Assembly (NCBI RefSeq): GCF_027579695.1
Contig: NC_083587.1
Coordinates: 2,994,501 to 3,058,500 of the forward strand
Reading direction: 5' to 3'
From: Neoarius graeffei
Lineage: Eukaryota; Chordata; Actinopteri; Siluriformes; Ariidae
DNA: 64,000 nucleotides
Shown piece after piece: positions 56,996 to 64,000 of this stretch. The notes under the pieces were generated by a model that made no database searches, was not told the origin of the DNA, and worked only from the letters and a program-made list of their open reading frames with translations. Position 1 is the stretch's first letter. Each line of letters opens with the position of its first letter. The position numbers were made by a program, and so were the translations under genes.

Positions 56996-58660
56996 TCAAT
57001 CGAGCAACTCATCAATATGAGGCATTGGGTACGCGTCAAATTTAGACACTGCGTTGACTTTTCTATAGTCCACACAGAACTGGACCGACCCGTCGGCCTT
57101 GGGTACCAAGACCACCGGGCTGCTCCAGTCACTGTGGGACTCCTCGAGGATGCCCATTTCGAGCATGGTCTCAAGTTCTTCCTGAACCACCTTTTTTTTG
57201 TGTTCGGGTAGCCTGTAAGGGCGGCTACGCACTACCACCCCCGGGGGTGTCTCTATGTGGTGCTCTATGAGGTTCGTGCAACCAGGCAGGGGCGAGAACA
57301 CATCCGAAAACTCGGCCTGCAACTGGGCGACCTCTGTGAGTTGGGTCGGGGAGAGATGGTCTCCACAGGGGACCGGAGAGGTATGTGATGCCAATGCCCC
57401 TTTTTGAACCTCCGGCCCCAGCTCCACCTTCTCCGGAACCACCGACACCAACGCCACGGGGACCTCCTCATTCCAGAGTTTAAGCAGATTGAGATGGTAA
57501 ATCTGTAGCGCCCCACACCTGTCCGTTCGCCTCACCTCAAAGTCGACATCCCCGACTCGCCGTGTGACCTCAAAGGGCCCTTGCCACTTGGCGATCAATT
57601 TGGAGCTCGATGTGGGCAACAGTACGAGTACTTTATCTCCTGGTGTGAACTCCCTAAGGCGTGTACCCTTGTTGTACAGGCGGGCTTGCCGTTCCTGGGC
57701 CTGCCGCAAATTCTCCTGGGTTAGGTGGGTGAGCGTGTGGAGTTTTGCGTACAGGTCCATAACGTATTGAATTTCGTTCTTGCTTTGTGAAGGTCCCTCC
57801 TCCCAATTTTCCCGCAGCACGTCTAGGATGCCGCATGGCTTATGCCCATATAATAATTCGAACGGGGAGAACCCCGTGGAGGCTTGGGGAACCTCTTGCA
57901 CTGAGAACAACAAGGGCTCGAGCCACTTATCCCATATACGTGCGTCCTCACTTACAAATTTTTTAATGATATTTTTGAGGGTGCGATTGAACCGTTCCAC
58001 TAAACCGTCCTTTTGTGGGTGATCCACACTGGTGCGGATCGGCTTAATCCCCAATAACCCATACAGTTTGCGCAGTGTCCATGACATAAATGTAGTGCCT
58101 TGATCAGTCAGAATCTCTTTCGGGATTCCAACTCGGGAGATGATGCGGAAGAGCGCCTCTGCAATACTGCGTGCTGAGATATTGCGCAGAGGCACTGCTT
58201 CCGGGTATCGCGTTGCACAGTCCACCAGAACTAATATAAAGCGGTACCCTTGTGCTGACCGATCTAATGGCCTGACGAGATCCATCCCAATTCTTGCGAA
58301 CGGGGTCTCAATTAATGGTAGAGGGTGCAAAGGCGCTTTTGGAATGGCCGCTGGATTTACTAATTGGCATTCGCAGCATGCCATACACCACCTACGAACG
58401 TCGCCGCAAATCCCCAGCCAATAGAATCGGGCCATTATTCGGGCTAGTGTCTTGTCCTGCCCTAGGTGTCCAGCCATGGGATTAAAGTGAGCCGCCTGGA
58501 ATACCAATTCCCGGCGGCTCTTTGGAATTAAAAGCTGCGTGATTTGCTCTTTCGTCTGAGTGTCCTGCGTCACTCGGTATAATCTATCCTTCATAATAGA
58601 GAAATAGGGGAAGGACGGGGTGGCGTTCGGTGGGAGCGTTTGACCATCGATTACTCTCAC
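56996..58660 (-). CDS. Gmr1-type integrase followed by reverse transcriptase N-terminus, 554 codons
   Basis: Order along the protein: zinc-binding H-H-C-C (NPMAGHLG ... CMACCEC), catalytic D in FARIGMDLV, D in ILTDQGTTF, E in KDGLVERFNRTLK, a GPF module (KWQGPFEVTRR), a linker, and then reverse transcriptase start SDWSSPVVLVPKADGS and DYRKVNAVSKFDAYPMP. A TGA at 56996-56998 ends it inside the reverse transcriptase; the frame continues in 56962. The same frame upstream (59104-58691) is separated by one TGA at 58691-58693. Confidence 0.88.
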   Translation of the reverse strand: MRVIDGQTLPPNATPSFPYFSIMKDRLYRVTQDTQTKEQITQLLIPKSRRELVFQAAHFNPMAGHLGQDKTLARIMARFYWLGICGDVRRWCMACCECQLVNPAAIPKAPLHPLPLIETPFARIGMDLVRPLDRSAQGYRFILVLVDCATRYPEAVPLRNISARSIAEALFRIISRVGIPKEILTDQGTTFMSWTLRKLYGLLGIKPIRTSVDHPQKDGLVERFNRTLKNIIKKFVSEDARIWDKWLEPLLFSVQEVPQASTGFSPFELLYGHKPCGILDVLRENWEEGPSQSKNEIQYVMDLYAKLHTLTHLTQENLRQAQERQARLYNKGTRLREFTPGDKVLVLLPTSSSKLIAKWQGPFEVTRRVGDVDFEVRRTDRCGALQIYHLNLLKLWNEEVPVALVSVVPEKVELGPEVQKGALASHTSPVPCGDHLSPTQLTEVAQLQAEFSDVFSPLPGCTNLIEHHIETPPGVVVRSRPYRLPEHKKKVVQEELETMLEMGILEESHSDWSSPVVLVPKADGSVQFCVDYRKVNAVSKFDAYPMPHIDELLD

Positions 58661-58690
58661 TTGGTCAAACGCATGTCGCAGAGTCTCGTC

Positions 58691-59104
58691 TCACAATTGT
58701 TCTAACGGGAAATCCGCGAGGGATTCCCCGAGAGCGAGAGGAGGAGCCGGCGGCTCCTCACTCTGACGCGGAGATGACGTAGACGGCTCTGTGACAGCTG
58801 CTCCTGCCAAAGCGACACCGGGACCTACCCCTGTCAATTGGCAGGACCCACTCTCTACTAGGCACGTCATTAACCCCCGAAATCCCGGCCAATCCGTCCC
58901 CAAAATTAAAGAGTGGGTAAGGCGAGGATTAACCGCCACCTTCACAATAACTTTTTCCCCTCTGAAAAAAATGTGGACTGACACCAAAGGGTAGCTGTGA
59001 ACATCCCTGTGCACACACAACACCTTCTGTAAGAGCCAGTTTCCCTTTTTATTTCTTGTCATGCCATAATTGTCCATTGGGGGCACCATGATGTAATTGG
59101 TCAC
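58691..59104 (-). pseudogene. Gmr1-type protease C-terminal part and linker
   Basis: Contains FRGEKVIVKVAVNPRL and LILGTDWPGFRG, the end of the retropepsin-like domain, then a S/P-rich linker. It is in frame with the integrase ORF but for one TGA. The catalytic aspartate lies upstream of the truncation point and is missing. Confidence 0.7.
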
Positions 59105-59891
59105 AGCAATATAAGGGGGAACCTTTGTTCAGGTGACAGGTGTTGCCTGATGGAGGGGAACACATACAGTTTTTGACCGCTATGCTCGGCGTTTGTATGT
59201 GAACTTTCTGGCGTGCTTTATTTGCGTTTAATGGACTATTGTGAATGATGCTGACTTGGGATGTATTGCTATTGGATGCATTTTAACATTGCGGTGAGCC
59301 ACAATAAATGCGCAAAAGAAAGAAGACGCTACGTTTGTTTATTCATGCATACAAGTGAGTCCACCTGCTGAGCAAGCGCGTCAGATTGGTGTTTGTTAAG
59401 CAATGCCTCAGGGGCTTCAAGTGTTAGTCTTAGCCTCTATATCTAAAGTCAAAAACTGTGCCTCACTCCATCGAGACGGAACAAGATTTATCAAAGTGGA
59501 TTTAGCTGTTCATCGTGCGACTGGTCTGGAGATACAGGAAGATCTGACTTTACTACGGAGCCTGGGAAAGGAGTCTTGCTTCAGCATCGCAACACTGGAT
59601 CAATGCAGTGGAGGATGACCCTGCTTTTCGCCGAAAGTCTTCTAGGCTTACTTGCTTCGGAGTGAAGGCACCCAATGAGGTATGTGTAGCGCTATCTACG
59701 AATGAATGGCCATTCAGTTTGTGTGCACACATTGTGGGTTAAAATCCAATGCATTGGTGACAGTCGGGGCGGGTAATTAACGCTGATATTTTGTTGCGGA
59801 TTTGCTTCACGTCGTTTCACCTCATTGACTTTGGTGCAAACTTTGTTGCGAACTTTTCAAAACTGCAAATAACCATTCGGACTAATTTAAT
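59105..59891 (+). repeat. Probable 5' LTR and leader of the second BEL/Pao element
   Basis: Non-coding DNA between the truncated Gmr1 element and the gag start. A candidate LTR starts at TGTTGCCTGATGG (59141), has AATAAA at 59303-59308, and may end near CCAATGCA (about 59755), followed by TTGGTGACAG that could be a primer-binding site. Borders cannot be proved without the 3' LTR. Confidence 0.45.
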
Positions 59892-60695
59892 ATGGATGAG
59901 AATAACGTTGTAGACAGGCCCACGGAGCCGTCTGACAAATCGAACATTGAATATGTCAATGCGCAAGATGACAAACAAAATCACGTGGTCAAATTAACTG
60001 CTAAAGCGTTTGCTGAAAAGCTGGAACATTTCCAAAATGACAGGCGAATTGTGCTGAATAAGGCTTCAAAGTTAAGAGATGCGTTGCAATGTTTTGTGAG
60101 AAAAAATGATAAATTACAGGTTGAATGCGTTTTTAATGACTTGTTGAAAAAATGTAACGAAGCAAAGGGTATTCATGCCTCTGTAATGAGTATGTTGCCA
60201 ACTGATGAACAAGACAAACATGACGTGTGGTTTAAGGCCAAAATGATTGCTAATAATGATTTTATTTCTAAAGTGCAATTATGGTTATCAAAGTGTGATG
60301 AAAGTGTAACGCTTGATGCTGCCACTGGTATTGATGATGGTGTTAACCCTGAAGACAGTGTCTCAAATGTAGCCAGCAGACGGTCAGGGAGAAGTGCTAG
60401 TAGTGGTAGATCTAGCACTGCTTCCTCTAGGATCAAGGCAGCGGTGGAGAAGGCAGTACTGCAAGCTCGTTTGGCTGCTTTAAAGGACAAGCATGCACTC
60501 GAGGAGCAAGAGCAGCAGATAAGGAGGAGAAAAGAGCAACAGGAATTGGAAACCATGATTGCTGAATCCACTGCTAAGCTTGCAGTTCTCCAGGCCTCTG
60601 ACAATCAAAGCTGTGCTAAAGCATCCAACGCAATGAATTCCTACTTGGAGGAAAACAGGAGAAAAACGTCACGAGTTAAACTCAAAGGCAGATGA
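59892..60695 (+). pseudogene. BEL/Pao gag N-terminal part (element 2)
   Basis: ATG 59892 to TGA 60693-60695, 267 codons: a helical N-terminal domain (AKAFAEKLEHFQNDRR), then a serine/arginine-rich stretch (SRRSGRSASSGRSSTASS) and a charged coiled coil (LEEQEQQIRRRKEQQELETM). The last codons are out of register with pol; a frameshift between about 60660 and 60690 moves the homologous frame to the one used from 60700 on. Confidence 0.8.
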
Positions 60696-60699
60696 ATTT

Positions 60700-63600
60700 A
60701 TGTATCCACCTCAAAGGAAATGCATGTACAAGGAGTCAGTGCTTTCAGCATACTCAAAGGCACCAGGGGCATTACAGCAGAAAAGTGGAGCACAGCCCAC
60801 AGTTAGGTCAAAGCAACACACCAATCTCAACATGCAGAATCTTCAGCACACCTTGGGCACAGGACTACAATCCACACAAGTCACCAACTTACCAGCACCT
60901 GACCTCCTCTCAGTAATGCAATGACAAAATGAAATAACATCTGCACTGGTTAAACAACAACAGCTAGCATCACTGCCAGCAAGGGATATACCTCTGTTTG
61001 ATGGAGATCCTCTTCAGTACATTTCATTTATGTGTGCATTCGAGCAAGGCGTGGAGGAAAAGGCCAGCCAAAACGACTGTCTGTACTACTTGGAACAGTT
61101 CACTAGGGAGCAGCCAAGGGAGCTTGTTCGTAGTTGTCTGCACATGATGCCTGACCTGGGCTATGCAACAGCAAAACATCTGCTACAGGAGCACTTCGGC
61201 AACAAGTACAAAGTCGCCACGGCATACATTGAGAAGGCTTTGTCCTGGGCTCCAATAAGGAATGAAGATGTTTCTGCATTAAAGGCCTACTCCCTCTTTT
61301 TGAGAGGCTGCTGCAACGTCATGATAGAACTTGACTATATGCAAGAGTTGGACATGCCAAGTAACATTCGGGCAGTTGTCACCAAGCTGCCGTTTAAGCT
61401 CAGAGAGCGATGGAGAAGCATTGCACATGATATTCTGGAAGCAACAGGCAACAGGGCTCTATTTAATGACCTGGTCAAAGTGATCGAAAGACACGTTAGC
61501 GTCTTGTCGGACCCTTTGTATGGCAACATTAATGACACACCACTTGGACCAAATGGAGGAAGAGTTGCCAGTAGGCCAAGGTCCTATACAGAGCAAAGGA
61601 CTAAAGAAAAAAGTTTTGCCACTACCATTGTACCTGTGGAGTCTGAACAGACCAGAGGCTTGAGGACCACTTCATCAAGGCGTATCTATGCTGTAGCCCC
61701 AACTTGTGCATGTTGTGCTCAAAGTCACTCGTTAGACCGCTGTGAGCAGTTGAAGCACATGAAACATAGGGACAAGATAGATTTTTTAAAAGAGAAAGAC
61801 TTGTGCTTTGGCTGCCTGCGTGCTGGGCACATGAGCCGAAATTGTGAGCAGTGCTTAACCTGTGAGTCATGTGGGCAAATACATCCCACTACTCTTCATG
61901 TTGACAGGAGTGATGCAACAAACAGCAAACGCACAGGACAAGTCCAAGCCAGTTCCTCCACAGTATCTGATGGCCCTACGGGGTCACGGCCAGCCACGGA
62001 GACATGTGGACATACAGGGGCCGGAAGAGATCGCTGTCTGTTGTCAATCCTCCCGGTGCAAGTTAAATCTGCTAAAGGTGACAAAGTGATCCAGACATAT
62101 GCATTTCTAGACCCAGGCAGTTCAGCCACCTTTTGTTCAGAGCAGCTCATGCGAAGGCTCCACCTTGATGGGAAAAGAACACAGTTTCTACTCCAAACAA
62201 TGGGGCAAGAACGAGTGGTGCCATCATACTCACTCATTGGCTTGGAGGTGTCTGGCATTAATAGTGACGTGTTCCATGAACTTCCAGAGACCCTGACACA
62301 GAGGAAAATGCCCGTAAGCACTGACTACATCGTAACTACTGGAGACCTGGTGCAGTGGCCATACCTGGCGAGAGTCGATGTTCCCAAGATAGAGGCTGGC
62401 GTCGACTTGCTGATTGGCAGCAATGTACCCAAGATACTGGAGCCTTGGGAAGTCATAAACAGCTGTGGGGATGGCCCTTACGCTATAAAAACAGCATTAG
62501 GATGGGTCATGAATGGTCCTGTATATGAGGATTGCAGCCTTAGTGCTGAGTGTACACCTGCATTGGTTAATAGGATTTCCGTGCACAGGCTGGAGAAGAT
62601 GCTGATCAATCAGTACAACCATGACTTCAATGAGAGGGCTACAGAGGAGACGGGGTTGTCGAGAGAGGATAGGAAGTTCATGGAGATTGTGGAAAGGTCG
62701 GTGATTCTCCAAGACAACCACTACCAGTTGAAGTTGCCCTTTAAAGGAGACATGTGTCTGCCCAATAACTATACTGTGGTGAAACAAAGAATAATAGGCC
62801 TGAAAAGGAAGTTCCTGAAAAACAAGCAGTTCTTTGAGGAGTACAATGCCAGCATTACTGAGATAGTGAACAGAGGCTATGCAGAGGAGGTACCTATCAA
62901 GCAACTGAGTGGCAGCAGCAGCAAAGACTGGTACATTCCTCACCACAGCGTTCATCATCCCAGGAAAAGGACTCTCCGAGTCGTGTTCGACTGTGCTGCA
63001 ACGTTCCAGGGAACCTCACTGAATCAGCAGCTCTTGCAAGGCCCCAACTTTAATAGTACATTGCTTGGAGTTCTTCTGAGGTTCAGACAGCATCCCGTGG
63101 CCATCATGGGAGATGTGCAAGCAATGTACCATCAAGTCAGAGTCCCACAGGAGGACAGAGATTGCTTGCGCTTCCTGTGGTGGCCTGAAGGGGATCTTAC
63201 TAAAGATGTGGCAGTGTTTTGCATGATTGTGCATCTGTTCGGTGCCGTCTCCTCTCCGAGCTGTGCCATCTTTGCTCTGAGGAAAACCGCTGATGATGGT
63301 CAAGCTGACTTCCCAGAAGAGGTGGTGTCAACTGTGAAAGAGAATTTTTATGTTGATGACTGCCTAAAAAGTGTGGCATCTGACAAAGAGGCTCTGTCAA
63401 TGGTGAAACATCTGACCATACTCTGTCAGAGGGGAGGATTTACTCTGACAAAATGGACCAGCAACAGCCGCGCTGTCCTGCAAGCTCTCTCTGAGGACCA
63501 GCGAGCTAAGGACCTGAAGGAACTCGACATGGACCGGGATGAACTCCTTGTCGAGAGAGCTCTTGGTCTGAGGTGGTGTGTCGAAGAGGACACTTTTACA

Positions 63601-64000
63601 TTCAAGCTGGACATGCATCAGAGGTCATGCACTAGAAGAGGAATGCTGTCTGTCTCCAGCTCAGTCTATGATCCCATAGGCTTCCTTGCACCAGTCACGT
63701 TGCCTGCAAAACTTATGCTGCAAGAGCTATGCCTAAAAAATGTTGGCTGGGATGACGCCATACCTCAAGATCTTCTGCATCAGTGGACAGGGTGGCCGGA
63801 GGAGTTGGAGATGCTGTCAGAGTTTCACATCAGCAGATGCATTAAGCCAAAAGGATTTGGGGATATTGTCCAAGCTCAGCTTCATCATTTCTCAGACGCG
63901 AGTGAATTAGGTTATGGTGCAGTCACTTACCTCAGAATGCAGAACAGCCAAAATGACATTCATGTTGCATTTCTGATGGGTAAAGCTAGAGTAACTCCAT
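60700..64000 (+). CDS. BEL/Pao gag-pol (element 2), open to window edge
   Basis: One frame runs from 60700 to 64000 with a single TGA at 60922-60924 and no other stop in over 3 kb. Domains: DUF1759-type gag (IPLFDGDPLQYISFMCAFEQ; to ~61530), zinc knuckle CFGCLRAGHMSRNC (near 61805), DUF1758 protease with FLDPGSS (near 62107, where D-S-G is more usual), and reverse transcriptase (VVFDCAATFQGTSLN, AIMGDVQAMYHQVRV, catalytic YVDD at 63349-63360). The beginning of RNase H follows (HHFSDASELGYGAV, near 63885). Integrase and 3' LTR would lie beyond the window. Much better preserved than the BEL element at 15669. Confidence 0.9.

Larger units (their letters stand above)
55615..59104 (-). mobile_element. 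Gmr1-type Ty3/gypsy retrotransposon, 5' truncated, integrase before reverse transcriptase
   Basis: Minus strand. The 3' LTR is 55615-55924, preceded on that strand by the purine tract GGTGGGGGTA. Pol domains in transcription order are protease end, integrase, reverse transcriptase, RNase H. This Ty1/copia-like order in a gypsy-type element is the hallmark of the Gmr1 group of deuterostomes. Gag, most of the protease and the 5' LTR are missing beyond 59104. Confidence 0.88.

Overview
The window reads as ray-finned fish (teleost) nuclear DNA that is almost entirely transposon-derived. Evidence is the mix of families: Tc1 elements, a tRNA-derived SINE in six copies, Ty3/gypsy including a Gmr1-type element, BEL/Pao, Penelope-like elements, R4-type and Nimb-type LINEs, PIF/Harbinger, hAT, piggyBac-like and probable ISL2EU elements, plus long (CA)n, (TA)n and (GA)n arrays. 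A siluriform (catfish) source would fit the SINE type, but that is a guess. Nothing bacterial, plasmid or CRISPR-like is present.

One ordinary host gene is supported: five exons between 5964 and 8094 (plus strand) encode the end of a protein with a diverged PABC/MLLE domain, like the C-terminus of cytoplasmic poly(A)-binding proteins. Splice phases agree across all four introns and a poly(A) signal follows. A tRNA-Asp-like locus lies at 50781, and four tRNA-Glu/Tyr-like pseudogenes lie in a duplicated block (22731-23767 and 25541-26588).

Layout: 1-1171 gypsy chromovirus end and LTR; 1172-4146 Penelope, LINE and Tc1 fragments; 5964-8206 PABC gene; 8997-12478 R4-type LINE (minus) with a 939-codon ORF; 13.7-15.7 kb repeat block A with a SINE; 15669-21437 BEL/Pao element with both LTRs, a deleted reverse transcriptase and a SINE in its integrase; 21.4-29 kb Gmr1-derived RNase H/LTR pieces, repeat blocks and a 949-bp MITE; 29.1-31 kb a segment repeated at 48.5-50.6 kb; 30967-39273 a deep nest (hAT > Tc1 > [Harbinger > palindromic element] and [ISL2EU-like > SINE]); 41.3-43.5 kb Nimb-type LINE interrupted by a second ISL2EU-like element with THAP; 43.5-52.5 kb minisatellite, MITE and SINE copies; 52571-53706 Penelope inverted-repeat element and solo LTR inside a hAT transposase remnant; 54324-55319 near-perfect piggyBac-like palindrome inside a LINE; 55615-59104 Gmr1-type element (minus) with integrase before reverse transcriptase; 59892-64000 a second BEL/Pao element whose pol frame stays open to the window edge.

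The genes do not form a pathway. The value of the window is its insertion record: many insertions have a target-site duplication, and several have an intact empty site elsewhere in the same window or restore the host reading frame when the insert is discounted. The most unusual pieces are the two ISL2EU-like elements, whose AT duplications, terminal repeats and first-exon genes agree with each other, and one of which carries a LINE endonuclease fragment and a duplicated left end.
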